DNA of 64,000 nucleotides from Kiritimatiellia bacterium. GTDB lineage: Bacteria; Verrucomicrobiota; Kiritimatiellia; UBA8416; JABMPJ01. The stretch spans positions 1 to 64,000 of the forward strand of contig JASLOA010000013.1 of the NCBI GenBank assembly GCA_030745755.1, given 5' to 3'. The translations under genes were made by a program, and so were the position numbers. Shown here one piece after another: positions 41,285 through 50,391 of this stretch. The notes beneath the pieces were generated by a model. That model saw only the letters and a program-made list of their open reading frames with translations. It was not told where the DNA came from and ran no database searches. Positions within the stretch are counted from its first letter, which is position 1. Each line of letters opens with the position of its first letter.

Positions 41285-43479
41285 AGGTTTTTCAGATAGC
41301 CAAAGAGCTTGGTGTAACCAGCAAAGAGGTGCTGACCAAGCTGCATGATATGGGCATAGAGGCCAAGAACCAGGTCGCCGTCGTCGATGACACGATGCTG
41401 GCGGTTCTGCGTGGGGAGGCACTCCCGCCGCCGAAACCGGAAATCGGAAGTCAGAAGTCGGAGGTCGCGGGGGCGAAGTCGGAGCCTGTGAAGGCCGAGA
41501 AGCCTGCGGCTAAGCCGACGTCCGCCCCGCCTGCCCTCCATAGCCCGAAGGGCGACGGAGGGATGGCGACGCCGAAAGCCAAGGCGAAAGCCAGGGCCAG
41601 GGACAAGGCCAAAGATGTTGCGCCCCCGGCACCTGCAGCGGCTAAACCGGCCCCCGCACTGGCCCCCGAAACAGTCGCGAGCTCGCTGCCCCCGGCCGAG
41701 GTGGTCGACGGCAATGTGCTGCGTCTGCGCGGCCCGATCATCGTTAAGAGCCTGGCCGAGGTGTTGAGCCTCAAACCGAACATCATCATCGCCGAACTGA
41801 TGAAGATGAACATCCTGGCCGCCATCAATCAGAGCATTGATGTCAACGTGATCCGCAAGATCGCCGAGAAGCACGGCTTCACGGTCCAGGTCGAAAAGCG
41901 TGGACCACGTCCCAGTATTGAGAACAAACTCGAAGAGCGGCCTGAAGATGAGGACCAGCCCGAGGACTTGATGCCTCGTCCGCCGGTGGTGACGTTCCTG
42001 GGGCATGTCGACCATGGCAAGACCTCGCTGCTTGACCAGATCCGCAATGCCAAGGTTGCCGCCGGTGAGTCGGGCGGCATCACCCAGCATATCGGCGCCT
42101 ACACGGTTGAGTTGAGCGGGAAGAAGATCGCCTTCCTCGACACCCCGGGTCATGCGGCCTTCACGGCCATGCGCGCCCGCGGCGCGAATCTCACGGATAT
42201 CGCAGTCATCATCATTGCGGCCGATGATGGGATCATGCCCCAGACGCGCGAGGCGATTAAGCACGTGCAGGCCGCCGGAGTGGCCATGATGGTGGCCATC
42301 AACAAGATTGATATGCCCACCGCGGATGTGCAGCGCGCGATGCAGCAGCTCCAAACCGAAGGGCTGACCCCGGAGGAATGGGGCGGCGAACTGATCTGTT
42401 GTCCTGTTAGCGCCGAAACGGGCGAAGGTATCGATCACCTGCTTGAGATGATCCTGTTGCAGGCTGATGTGCTTGAACTTCAGGCGAACCCGACGCGGCG
42501 TGCCGAGGGCTACGTGATTGAAGCCCAACTCGAGCCCGGCATGGGCCCCACGGCCAATCTGCTGGTCAAGCGCGGCACATTGAGCGTGGGCGATATCGTG
42601 CTGTGTGGACAGTATAGCGGCAAGGTACGCGCGCTGCTCAACGACCATGGTGCCAAGATCAAGTCAGCCGGACCTTCCACCCCGGTGAAGTGCCTGGGAC
42701 TCCCCGGCGTGCCGGGCGCAGGCGACCGTTTCCAGGTGTACGCCAATGAGAAGGCGGCCAAGTCCCTGGCGTCGGACGAAGCGGCCAAGCTGCGTCAGGA
42801 AAGTCTGCACACCCCGATCAAGACGTCGCTCGACTCGCTCTTCACTCAGATGGAAGAAGGCGAGAAGATGGAGTTGAAAGTCGTCCTCAAGGCCGATACC
42901 CAGGGATCGGTCGAGGCCATCGCCACGTCGCTTGAGGAAATTGAGAGCGACAAGGTTGTACTCAATATCATCCTCAGCGGTACGGGCAACGTCACCGAGA
43001 ATGATGTCATGCTGGCCAGTGCTTCGGATGCCATCATCCTGGCATTCCACGTTGGCAAGGAATCGGGCGTCGACTCAACGGCAAAGCACGAGGGCGTCGA
43101 AATTCGCCTGCACCAGGTCATCTATGAGCTGATTGACCAGGTGCGCGATGCCATGACCGGGCTCTTGAAGCCTGTCATCCAGGAGGATGTCCGCGGCGAA
43201 GCTGAGATCCGCAAGGTGTTCGTGGTGGGGCGTCGCAACAAGGTGGCCGGTTGCATGGTTGTGAAAGGCAATATCCGTCCCAAGTATCGCGCCCGTGTGC
43301 GTCGCGGCGATGAAGCCCTCTGCGAGGGACGTATTGAGTCGCTCAAGCATTTCCAGGACGAGGTAGCCGAAGTGCGCGAAGCGCAGGAATGCGGTATCCG
43401 TCTCGACAAGACGATGGACTTCGAAGAAGGAGACCGCCTGGAATTCTACGAACTGACCGAAGTAGCGCAAACGCTCTAG
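41281..43479 (+). CDS. infB: Translation initiation factor IF-2, with repeat-encoded inserts in the linker
   Basis: 732 residues. The N-terminal IF2N ([20 protein letters not shown]) and a second helix domain (about 135-205) precede the G domain: G1 GHVDHGKTSLL, G3 DTPGHAAF and G4 NKID. Domains II-IV end in FEEGDRLEFYELTEV. In the Ala/Pro/Lys linker, IGSQKSEVAG is encoded by a heptamer array (41444-41471) and PALHSPKGDGG by a mini-palindrome (41534-41562). It delivers initiator tRNA to the 30S subunit. Confidence 0.96.
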   Translation: MKVFQIAKELGVTSKEVLTKLHDMGIEAKNQVAVVDDTMLAVLRGEALPPPKPEIGSQKSEVAGAKSEPVKAEKPAAKPTSAPPALHSPKGDGGMATPKAKAKARARDKAKDVAPPAPAAAKPAPALAPETVASSLPPAEVVDGNVLRLRGPIIVKSLAEVLSLKPNIIIAELMKMNILAAINQSIDVNVIRKIAEKHGFTVQVEKRGPRPSIENKLEERPEDEDQPEDLMPRPPVVTFLGHVDHGKTSLLDQIRNAKVAAGESGGITQHIGAYTVELSGKKIAFLDTPGHAAFTAMRARGANLTDIAVIIIAADDGIMPQTREAIKHVQAAGVAMMVAINKIDMPTADVQRAMQQLQTEGLTPEEWGGELICCPVSAETGEGIDHLLEMILLQADVLELQANPTRRAEGYVIEAQLEPGMGPTANLLVKRGTLSVGDIVLCGQYSGKVRALLNDHGAKIKSAGPSTPVKCLGLPGVPGAGDRFQVYANEKAAKSLASDEAAKLRQESLHTPIKTSLDSLFTQMEEGEKMELKVVLKADTQGSVEAIATSLEEIESDKVVLNIILSGTGNVTENDVMLASASDAIILAFHVGKESGVDSTAKHEGVEIRLHQVIYELIDQVRDAMTGLLKPVIQEDVRGEAEIRKVFVVGRRNKVAGCMVVKGNIRPKYRARVRRGDEALCEGRIESLKHFQDEVAEVREAQECGIRLDKTMDFEEGDRLEFYELTEVAQTL
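41444..41471 (+). repeat. Intragenic heptamer array in infB
   Basis: TCGGAAG/TCAGAAG/TCGGAGG/TCGCGGG in 7-bp register, translated in frame in the IF-2 linker. Confidence 0.85.
41534..41562. repeat. Intragenic mini-palindrome in infB
   Basis: The CCCTCC/GGAGGG outer stem encloses GCCCGAAGGGC. It encodes LHSPKGDGG; relatives lie at 13641, 14304, 19870 and 37696. Confidence 0.8.
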
Positions 43480-43527
43480 GAGAGGTGTCGGGTGTCGTGT
43501 AGCTCGAATGCGTTCATACAACGGGTG

Positions 43528-43605
43528 TGTCATCCCGAGCGAAGTCGAGGGATCTCTGCCCATTCATGGATCTGAGATTCCTCGACTTCGCTCGGAATGA
43601 CAAGT
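43528..43605. repeat. CGAGCGAAG-type pair (copy 9, symmetric) between infB and rbfA
   Basis: TGTCATCCCGAGCGAAGTCG-AGGGATCTC, loop TGCCCATTCATGGAT, then the complement with GATTCC. The left flank (GCGTTCATACAACGGGTG) resembles the flank of copy 5 (GCGTTTGTACAACTGGTG). Confidence 0.9.
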
Positions 43606-43645
43606 TGTTACCTGTCTGACGCTCACCACCCAACACGCAAACCCT

Positions 43646-44068
43646 ATGCCCACCGACCGCATGACCCGAGTTAATGAGCTGCTCAAGCGCGAGATCTCTA
43701 CGGCGCTTTTCAGAATGCTTGCGCCCGAGGAACGGGTGGATACGGCGGCCGTGACCGTGACGCATGTGATCACCAGTCGTAACCTGCGCCACGCACGAGT
43801 CCTGATATCCATCCTGGGACACGAGGACGAACGCGGGACCATCATGTCGCAGATTCGCGACCATCGTGTCGAGATCCAGCAATGGATCAACCGGAACATG
43901 AAGCTGAAGTATACCCCGAAATTGGATTTTGAGCTGGATACGTCTGTAGAGCAGGGCGATCACGTGCTGGGCATCCTTCAGGAGATGGAGGATGAGCGGT
44001 CGATCCCCCCGTACTACCCGGAGGAAGCAGACGCGTCCGAAAGCGACGAGGCACCCCCCTATGAGTAA
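43646..44068 (+). CDS. rbfA: Ribosome-binding factor A
   Basis: 140 residues. It has the KH-like fold of RbfA: RMTRVNELLKREISTALFRM, VTVTHVITSRNLRHARVLIS, LKYTPKLDFELDTSVEQGDHV. The C-terminus is acidic (YYPEEADASESDEAPPYE). It matures the 30S subunit. Its end overlaps the truB start; a repeat pair separates it from infB. Confidence 0.93.
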   Translation: MPTDRMTRVNELLKREISTALFRMLAPEERVDTAAVTVTHVITSRNLRHARVLISILGHEDERGTIMSQIRDHRVEIQQWINRNMKLKYTPKLDFELDTSVEQGDHVLGILQEMEDERSIPPYYPEEADASESDEAPPYE

Positions 44069-44840
44069 CCCGAACTTCAAGACGACAGACAAACGATACA
44101 CCGCCCCAGCACCTCCACGCGATCATTCAGGCCTGGACGGTATCCTGCTGGTCGACAAGCCGGCCGGGCCGACGTCACACGATATCGTGCATGCCATCCG
44201 CAAGCGCTTCGGTATTCGTAAGGTGGGCCATGGCGGCACGCTGGACCCGCAGGCGACAGGGCTGTTGGTGATTCTGTTGGGGAAGGGAACCAAGCTTTCC
44301 AACTATTTCATGACTGGCGACAAGGCCTACGAGGGCACCATGACATTGGGTGTTGAGACCAACACGCAGGACGCCGACGGCGAGGTGACGCGCGAGGGCG
44401 ACTGGTCGGGGGTTACCGAAGAGCAAGTCGCAGAGGCCATGCGCACCTATGTCGGCGACATGATGCAGACCCCTCCCATGGTGTCGGCCGTGAAGGTCAA
44501 AGGGGTACCGCTCTATAAGAGCGCCCGCAAAGGACAGACCGTTGAGCGCGAAGCGCGCCTGATTCACATCTATCGCTTCGATATTCTCGAGTGCGACCTG
44601 CCGAATGCTCGCTTCAGGGTCGATTGCACCAAGGGCACCTATGTGCGTACGCTCTGCGCGGATGTCGGCGCTGACCTCGGCTGTGGGGCACACCTGTCGG
44701 CGCTGCGCCGTATCGGTGCGGGCAAACTGAAGCTGGAGGACACCACGGCTTTCGACGCTATCATGGAGATGGATGAAGCCGCGTTGAAGACGGTCGTCTT
44801 GCCTCTTTCCCGTTTCGCTTCCGGTGGGACGCACGCCTGA
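44061..44840 (+). CDS. truB: tRNA pseudouridine(55) synthase
   Basis: 259 residues from the ATG at 44061, inside the end of rbfA. LDGILLVDKPAGPTSHDIV and the catalytic-Asp motif GHGGTLDPQATGLL are diagnostic; VSAVKVKGVPLYKSARKGQ and DCTKGTYVRTLCADVG are the other family motifs. It makes pseudouridine 55 in the tRNA T-loop. Confidence 0.96.
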   Translation: MSNPNFKTTDKRYTAPAPPRDHSGLDGILLVDKPAGPTSHDIVHAIRKRFGIRKVGHGGTLDPQATGLLVILLGKGTKLSNYFMTGDKAYEGTMTLGVETNTQDADGEVTREGDWSGVTEEQVAEAMRTYVGDMMQTPPMVSAVKVKGVPLYKSARKGQTVEREARLIHIYRFDILECDLPNARFRVDCTKGTYVRTLCADVGADLGCGAHLSALRRIGAGKLKLEDTTAFDAIMEMDEAALKTVVLPLSRFASGGTHA

Positions 44841-44842
44841 CC

Positions 44843-45772
44843 ATGATTACCGTGACCGACATGCAAGCCCTGCGCCGCAAGCGCCGGCCGATCGTGCTGG
44901 CGGCCGGTTTCTTCGATGGCCTGCACCTGGGGCACTTGAAGGTCATTAACAGCAGTCTGCAGGCCGCGCAGGCGATCGGGGGCAAGGCATGGGTGCTTAC
45001 GTTCGACAAACACCCACTGCGTGTTCTGGGACACCACAAAGCGCCACGCCTGCTCACGTCCAACCGCCATCGACTCTCCCTGCTTCAACGAATGGGCGTG
45101 GAAGGCTGTCTGCTGCTTCCCTTTAACCGGGCCCTTTCGGAAACCGCACCGGAAGCCTTCATCCGTCAGCTCAAAGAGTGCGTGCCGAGCCTGGCAGACA
45201 TCCATGTGGGCCGGAATTGGCATTTTGGGAAGGCTGGCTGTGGTGATGTGACTCTGTTGCGCAAGCTGGGGCGCGAGCTCGCGTTCACGGTCACGGTCAC
45301 TGCACCGGTCATTCGGGGCGGGGAGCCGGTATCAAGCACGCGCCTGCGCGCGGCTGTGAAGGCGGGCGATCTGGATGGCGCCGCGGCCCTGCTGGGGCGC
45401 CCGTTCAGTATCCTGGGTACGGTCAAAAGCGGTCGACGTATCGGCCGCAAGCTTGGGTTTCCTACGGCCAACCTGGATCCCCACAACGAAGTGTTGCCGC
45501 CGGTCGGGATCTACGTGGTCGAAGCCCTGATCGGCAACACCCGGCACGATGCCGTGCTGTACTATGGCCGTCGCCCCACCTTTGACGATACGGACAAGGA
45601 AACGCGCGAGCTGGAACTGCACGTCCCGGGGCTCGACGCCGACCTCTACGGGCGTGACATCGAGGTCAGCTTTCTCAGACGACTGCGGGGCGACCGAAAA
45701 TTCAACAGTATTGAGGCTCTGAAAAAAGAGATCGCGCACGACATTGAGCTATTGAAAATGGGCGCCGTGTGA
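44843..45772 (+). CDS. ribF: Bifunctional riboflavin kinase/FAD synthetase
   Basis: 309 residues. The N-terminal FAD synthetase half has AAGFFDGLHLGHLKV (HxGH) and VGRNWHFGKAGCGDV; the C-terminal riboflavin kinase half (about 185-305) has GRRIGRKLGFPTANLDP. It makes FMN and FAD. FAD made here is the donor for the ApbE protein encoded further downstream. The start is two bases after the truB stop. Confidence 0.94.
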   Translation: MITVTDMQALRRKRRPIVLAAGFFDGLHLGHLKVINSSLQAAQAIGGKAWVLTFDKHPLRVLGHHKAPRLLTSNRHRLSLLQRMGVEGCLLLPFNRALSETAPEAFIRQLKECVPSLADIHVGRNWHFGKAGCGDVTLLRKLGRELAFTVTVTAPVIRGGEPVSSTRLRAAVKAGDLDGAAALLGRPFSILGTVKSGRRIGRKLGFPTANLDPHNEVLPPVGIYVVEALIGNTRHDAVLYYGRRPTFDDTDKETRELELHVPGLDADLYGRDIEVSFLRRLRGDRKFNSIEALKKEIAHDIELLKMGAV

Positions 45773-45811
45773 TAGACTTCTCAGTGGTGGAAAAAAGCGT
45801 GAAAGAATCGC

Positions 45812-45841
45812 TTTACACCCGATGCACCGGCGTACTATAGT
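45812..45841 (+). promoter_or_regulatory. Sigma-70-like promoter for rpsO
   Basis: TTTACA (45812-45817), an 18-base spacer and TATAGT (45836-45841), 57 bases before the rpsO start. Confidence 0.65.
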
Positions 45842-45897
45842 CCGCACCCGAAAGAAGAAAAGTAGTAAAGAAAAGAGAAGAGGAAGAAGTTCGGCGT

Positions 45898-46161
45898 ATG
45901 AGCCAGATCGACAAAACCGCTATCCAAGAGAAGTTCCAGCGTCACGAAGGTGACACGGGGTCTTCCGACGTTCAGGTCGCGATCCTGACCAGCAAAATCT
46001 CGTTGCTCACCGAGCACTTGAAGTCGCATAAGAAGGATCACAGTTCACGTTACGGGTTGATCAAGATGGTCAGCCAGCGTAGGCGTCTACTGGATTACCT
46101 GAAGGCACATGATAGCGAGCGGTACCAGTCACTCATCAAGGAGCTGGGTATCCGTCGGTAG
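45898..46161 (+). CDS. rpsO: 30S ribosomal protein S15
   Basis: 87 residues, full length. [20 protein letters not shown] and the [20 protein letters not shown] segment are diagnostic. It has its own promoter candidate and a terminator before pnp, the conserved rpsO-pnp arrangement. Confidence 0.97.
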   Translation: MSQIDKTAIQEKFQRHEGDTGSSDVQVAILTSKISLLTEHLKSHKKDHSSRYGLIKMVSQRRRLLDYLKAHDSERYQSLIKELGIRR

Positions 46162-46183
46162 TTTCTCACTACCGCACTCCTGC

Positions 46184-46207
46184 ACCCCGCTTGAGCGGGG
46201 TTCATTG
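46184..46207 (+). terminator. Terminator between rpsO and pnp
   Basis: The stem ACCCCGC/GCGGGGT with loop TTGA is followed by TCATT; some readthrough into pnp is expected. Confidence 0.75.
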
Positions 46208-46273
46208 ACTCACCAGGTGGTACGCGAGAGGTCTCTTTCGCATGCCGGGCTTCGCAAAAACAAAGAGGAAACC

Positions 46274-48388
46274 ATGAGTAACATCCAATCCGTCTCCGTC
46301 GATCTCGGCGCAGGCAAGACCCTGACCATCGAAACCGGCCGTATGGCCCACCAGGCCGCAGGCGCGGTCACCGTCCGTCTCGCAGATACGATCCTGTTTT
46401 CTGCCGTAACATGCTCCAAGGAGCCGCGTGAAGGCATCGACTACTTCCCGCTCCAGGTTGAATACCGTGAGAAGTTCTACGCCGCCGGTCGGTTCCCGGG
46501 CGGGTTCTTCAAACGTGAGACGCGTCCTGCCGAGAAGGAAATCCTTACGTCGCGCATGACGGACCGTCCCATACGTCCACTCTTCCCCGTGGGCTACCAC
46601 AACGACGTACAGATCAACAACATGTTGCTCTCGGCGGACGGCGTGAATGACTCTGATATGCTTAGCATCGTGGCCTCGAGTGCCTCGCTGACCCTCTCCG
46701 ATATTCCCTTTATGGGCCCGGTCGGCGGCGTGCGCGTCGGACGCGTGGATGGTGAGTTCGTGGTCAACCCGACGCACGAAGAACGCGCCAAGAGCGATAT
46801 CGATCTGGTCTACTGCGGCAAAGCCGAGTTGCCCATGATGATCGAGGGTGACTGCGCCGAAGCCAGCGAAGCCGATCTGGTGGCCGCCATGAAGGTTGGC
46901 CAGGAAGCCTGTGAGAAGATCATTGCCGCCCAGCTCGAGCTGCGCAGCAAGCTGGGTCTTCCCGAGAAGGTGATTGAGGTCGCCGAGACCGAGACGCCTT
47001 TCCTCATCGCCATGCGCGAACTGGGTGGCAGCGCGCTGCGCGACGCCCTGGGCATCGCCGACAAGCTTGAACGCCAGGACGCGGTCAGTGCGGTCAAGGC
47101 CGACCTGGAAGCCAAGATGATCGAGAAGTTCGAAGACATCACCAAGGAACAGCACCGCGCTACGTTCGATGACTTCGAGATCGAGACGGTCAGCAATATG
47201 GCACTGGGCGAAGGCAAGCGCATGGATGGCCGCGCCTTTGAGCAGCTTCGTCCGCTTGAGGCCGAAGTATCGCTGATGCCCCGTACGCATGGCTCGGCCC
47301 TGTTCGCCCGTGGCGAAACACAGGCCCTCGGTATTCTTACCCTCGGCACGAAGTCCGACATTCAGCGCACCGATGCGATCGCCGGTGGTAGCGAATCCAA
47401 GAACTTCATGGTGCATTACAACTTCCCGCCCTACAGCGTAGGCGAGGCCGGACGACTGGGCTTCACCGGCCGGCGTGAAATTGGACATGGTGCTCTGACC
47501 GAGCGCTCACTGGCCCACGTGTTGCCGGATGACTACCCCTACACGGTGCGTCTGGTTTCCGATATCATGGGGTCGAACGGCTCCTCGTCGATGGCCAGTG
47601 TCTGTGTTGGAACGTTGGCCCTGATGGATGCCGGTGTGCCGATCAAGCGGCCCGTGGCGGGCATCTCCATCGGCCTCTTCTCGAATGGCGACAAAGCCGA
47701 GCTCGTGACCGACATCGTCGGTTCAGAGGACCACTGCGGAGACATGGACTTTAAGGTGGCCGGTACGCGTGAGGGTATCACCGGCTTCCAGGTCGATATG
47801 AAGATTCCCGGCTTGCGTTGGGATCTCGTAGAGGGCGCCTTCGCGCTGGCTCGTAAGAACCGCATTGAGCTGATCGAGTTCATGGAGACGATCATTCCTG
47901 CGCCGCGTGAAGAGATGAGCGAGCATGCTCCGCGCATCTCACAGGTCTCGATTCCTGTCGACAAGATCGGCGAGCTGATTGGCCCGGGCGGCAAGAATAT
48001 TCGCCGCATCACCGAGCTGACCGGTGCCCAGATCGACATCGAGGAAGACGGAACCGTCAGCATCTTCGCGACCAACGCCGAAGCCATGGAACAGGCCGTG
48101 AAGGAAGTCGAAATGGTGACCGCCGAGGCCGAAGTGGGCCGCATCTACGATGGCCGTGTCTCGGGCGTGAAGGAGTTCGGCGCGTTTGTCGAAATCTTCC
48201 CGGGAATGGATGGATTGGTTCACATCAGCGAGCTGGCTGACTTCCGGGTCGGCAGTGTCGATGACATCTGCAAGGTGGGTGACCAGATGTGGGTCAAGTG
48301 TATTGGCGTGGATGACCGCGGCCGCATCAAGCTCAGTCGCAGGGAAGCCATGCACGATATGGACCAGCAGGACTCGAGCGAGGGCTAA
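46274..48388 (+). CDS. pnp: Polyribonucleotide nucleotidyltransferase (PNPase)
   Basis: 704 residues from the ATG at 46274 (AAAGAGGAAACC upstream). There are two RNase PH domains, the first with FPGGFFKRETRPAEKEILTS and the second with FMVHYNFPPYSVGEAGRLGF and GSNGSSSMASVCVG; KH is IGPGGKNIRRITE and S1 is GRVSGVKEFGAFVEIFPGMD. It degrades RNA 3' to 5' with phosphate, in company with the PcnB enzyme encoded elsewhere in the window. It overlaps the ABC permease gene by 1 base. Confidence 0.97.
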   Translation: MSNIQSVSVDLGAGKTLTIETGRMAHQAAGAVTVRLADTILFSAVTCSKEPREGIDYFPLQVEYREKFYAAGRFPGGFFKRETRPAEKEILTSRMTDRPIRPLFPVGYHNDVQINNMLLSADGVNDSDMLSIVASSASLTLSDIPFMGPVGGVRVGRVDGEFVVNPTHEERAKSDIDLVYCGKAELPMMIEGDCAEASEADLVAAMKVGQEACEKIIAAQLELRSKLGLPEKVIEVAETETPFLIAMRELGGSALRDALGIADKLERQDAVSAVKADLEAKMIEKFEDITKEQHRATFDDFEIETVSNMALGEGKRMDGRAFEQLRPLEAEVSLMPRTHGSALFARGETQALGILTLGTKSDIQRTDAIAGGSESKNFMVHYNFPPYSVGEAGRLGFTGRREIGHGALTERSLAHVLPDDYPYTVRLVSDIMGSNGSSSMASVCVGTLALMDAGVPIKRPVAGISIGLFSNGDKAELVTDIVGSEDHCGDMDFKVAGTREGITGFQVDMKIPGLRWDLVEGAFALARKNRIELIEFMETIIPAPREEMSEHAPRISQVSIPVDKIGELIGPGGKNIRRITELTGAQIDIEEDGTVSIFATNAEAMEQAVKEVEMVTAEAEVGRIYDGRVSGVKEFGAFVEIFPGMDGLVHISELADFRVGSVDDICKVGDQMWVKCIGVDDRGRIKLSRREAMHDMDQQDSSEG

Positions 48389-49371
48389 TGGCCCGTTTCA
48401 GACAGGCGGTTGCACTGGCAGGGCTCACGGCCTTGGAGGTATTGCGGCAGCCTGTCTGTCTGCTCCTGTTTCTCATTTCAATTACGCTAACGGCGCTGCT
48501 TCCATTCCTGATCCTGCATCGCTTCGGCGAAGACGGGAAACTCGTACGGGACAGCGCCTTTGCGTTGCATGCGGTCTTCGGCATCTTCGTGGCCGGCTAC
48601 GCGGCCACCACAGCCCTCTCCCGCGAGATGGAGGGGGGCACGGCCGCTGCCGTATTGAGCAAGCCGGTCAGTCGTGACCTGTTCTTCCTGGCCAAGTTCG
48701 TCGGTGTCGTCGGCGTGGTGGCTATCTTCTCGTTGTGTTCCGGACTGACCGCGCTGTTGGTCGAACGGGTCGCCGAGAAGTTCGTGATGAGCGGGGGCAT
48801 GGTCGGCTACTTGTCCGACAACCAGACCGGCGGCTTGCTGCTCCTGGCCATTCTGGCTTCCTGCCTTGTGGGCGCCTACGCAAACTACAAACGCCAGCGC
48901 CCCTTTGGATCCATCACCGTGACGACGCTGCTGGCCGGGCTCGTGCTCTGCATTCTCGTGGCCGGCTGTTTTGATCGGGCCGGCCAGTGGGCGCCCTTTG
49001 CCAGTCGGCTCAACTGGCGCCTGGTGCCTGTCAGCCTGCTCATTACGATGGCGCTTGTGCTGATGTCGGCCTTCGCGATGGCGCTGTCGACCGTGGTGGG
49101 GACGGTGCCTACGCTTACGGTTTGCAGTGCGGTGTTTATGTTGGGACTGATGAGCGACTACCTCTTTGGTCGACACGCGGCCGAGTCGCTGTGGGCGAGA
49201 ACTTTGTACTCGATCCTCCCCAACTGGCAGCATTTCTGGGTATGTGATCAGCTTAACGCCGGGGGACAAGTAGCCGGCACCTACATGGGGTTGGCAACGC
49301 TCTATGCCGCCGTATACAGCGCGGCACTGCTCTGCCTGGGTGTGGTGGTGTTTCGGCAGCGCGACGTGTAA
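48388..49371 (+). CDS. ABC-2-type permease subunit 1
   Basis: 327 residues with about six membrane segments (about 20-42, 58-80, 100-125, 145-165, 175-195, 210-240, 285-310). SREMEGGTAAAVLSKPVSRDLFFLAKF is the usual ABC-2 loop. No substrate motif. It starts at the TAATG junction with pnp and is followed by the ATPase gene. Confidence 0.82.
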   Translation: MARFRQAVALAGLTALEVLRQPVCLLLFLISITLTALLPFLILHRFGEDGKLVRDSAFALHAVFGIFVAGYAATTALSREMEGGTAAAVLSKPVSRDLFFLAKFVGVVGVVAIFSLCSGLTALLVERVAEKFVMSGGMVGYLSDNQTGGLLLLAILASCLVGAYANYKRQRPFGSITVTTLLAGLVLCILVAGCFDRAGQWAPFASRLNWRLVPVSLLITMALVLMSAFAMALSTVVGTVPTLTVCSAVFMLGLMSDYLFGRHAAESLWARTLYSILPNWQHFWVCDQLNAGGQVAGTYMGLATLYAAVYSAALLCLGVVVFRQRDV

Positions 49372-49376
49372 AGACG

Positions 49377-49443
49377 CGGCTCGCTCGGAGAGCTCGCCCT
49401 ACCTGGTCGAGGGTGGGGTAGGGCGAGCCGTCCCGGCGAGCCG
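49377..49443. repeat. GGTAGGGCG-type inverted pair between ABC genes
   Basis: CGGCTCGCTCGGAGAGCTCG-CCCTACC is mirrored by GGTAGGGCGAGCCGTCCCGG-CGAGCCG. Confidence 0.88.
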
Positions 49444-49461
49444 GAGAAACGGAGAAGGTTG

Positions 49462-50391
49462 ATGGATCAGGCAACAAATAGCACCGTGCTGGAAGTCGTC
49501 CAACTCACAAAGGTGTTCCGCGATTTCTGGCGGCGACCGCGTGTAACTGCCGTGGATGGGCTCGATCTTTCCGTCAGGCGCGGCGAGATCGTCGGGCTGC
49601 TTGGGCCCAATGGCTCCGGCAAGAGCACGACGATCAAGATGCTGCTCGGCCTGCTCCACCCCACGGAAGGCAGTATCAGCATCCTGGGAGGACGCCCTGC
49701 GGATGTGGCGGTTCGTAAGCGGATAGGGTATCTTCCCGAAGACTCCACCCTCTATCGTTACCTGACGCCGCGTGAGACGCTGATGTTCTACGGGCGTCTC
49801 TTTGATCTATCTGTCGCCGAGCGTAGACAGCGTACCGCGGAGCTCATCGAGATGACCGGTCTGAGCGCGGCGGTCGACCGCGCCGTAGGCGAGTTCTCCA
49901 AGGGCATGGCGCGCCGCCTGGGACTTGCGCAGGCGCTGCTCAATGCGCCCGACCTGCTTGTGCTGGACGAGCCGACCTCCGGTCTCGATCCCATGGGCTG
50001 TCGACAGGTGAAGGACCTGTTGCGGGCGCTGGCCGACCGTGGCACCACCATTCTGCTGACGTCGCACCTCCTGGCGGATGTCGAGCATATCTGCGACCGT
50101 GTCGTGATCATGTACGACGGCCGCCCTCGTGCCGCGGGAACGCTACAGAACCTGCTGGAAACGGAGGAACGGATGACGGTGAATGTGCCCACGCTCGATG
50201 CGGCCGGCACAAAGCGTCTCCTCGATTTGCTGCGCAAGGAATTGGACTGCGAGGCCGACGTCTCACGCGCGTCCATGAACCTGGAGGAGTTCTTCGTCAG
50301 TGTGGTGAAGGAGGCGAAGGCGACCGATGCAAGTGGCCATGGGGATGACTCACAGATCGCAGCGTTCCTGTGCAAGGTGCGGGGTGGATGA
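49462..50391 (+). CDS. ABC transporter ATP-binding protein
   Basis: 309 residues from the ATG at 49462; an adjacent TTG at 49459 is also possible. Walker A is GPNGSGKST, the Q-loop region IGYLPEDSTLYRYLTPRETL, the signature EFSKGMARRLGLAQAL (a variant of LSGGQ), Walker B LVLDEPTSGLDP, and the switch His is in LTSHLLADVEHI. It energises the two flanking permeases. Confidence 0.93.
   Translation: MDQATNSTVLEVVQLTKVFRDFWRRPRVTAVDGLDLSVRRGEIVGLLGPNGSGKSTTIKMLLGLLHPTEGSISILGGRPADVAVRKRIGYLPEDSTLYRYLTPRETLMFYGRLFDLSVAERRQRTAELIEMTGLSAAVDRAVGEFSKGMARRLGLAQALLNAPDLLVLDEPTSGLDPMGCRQVKDLLRALADRGTTILLTSHLLADVEHICDRVVIMYDGRPRAAGTLQNLLETEERMTVNVPTLDAAGTKRLLDLLRKELDCEADVSRASMNLEEFFVSVVKEAKATDASGHGDDSQIAAFLCKVRGG

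Noticed and set aside
40960..42648. 562-residue antisense frame over nusA/infB
   Set aside because: It mirrors two well-recognised genes; the Ser/Ala-rich part is the complement of the Glu/Ala tail of NusA.
46202..47488. 428-residue antisense frame over pnp
   Set aside because: The + strand encodes PNPase with all motifs; the antisense frame has low complexity and no family features, a codon-bias shadow.
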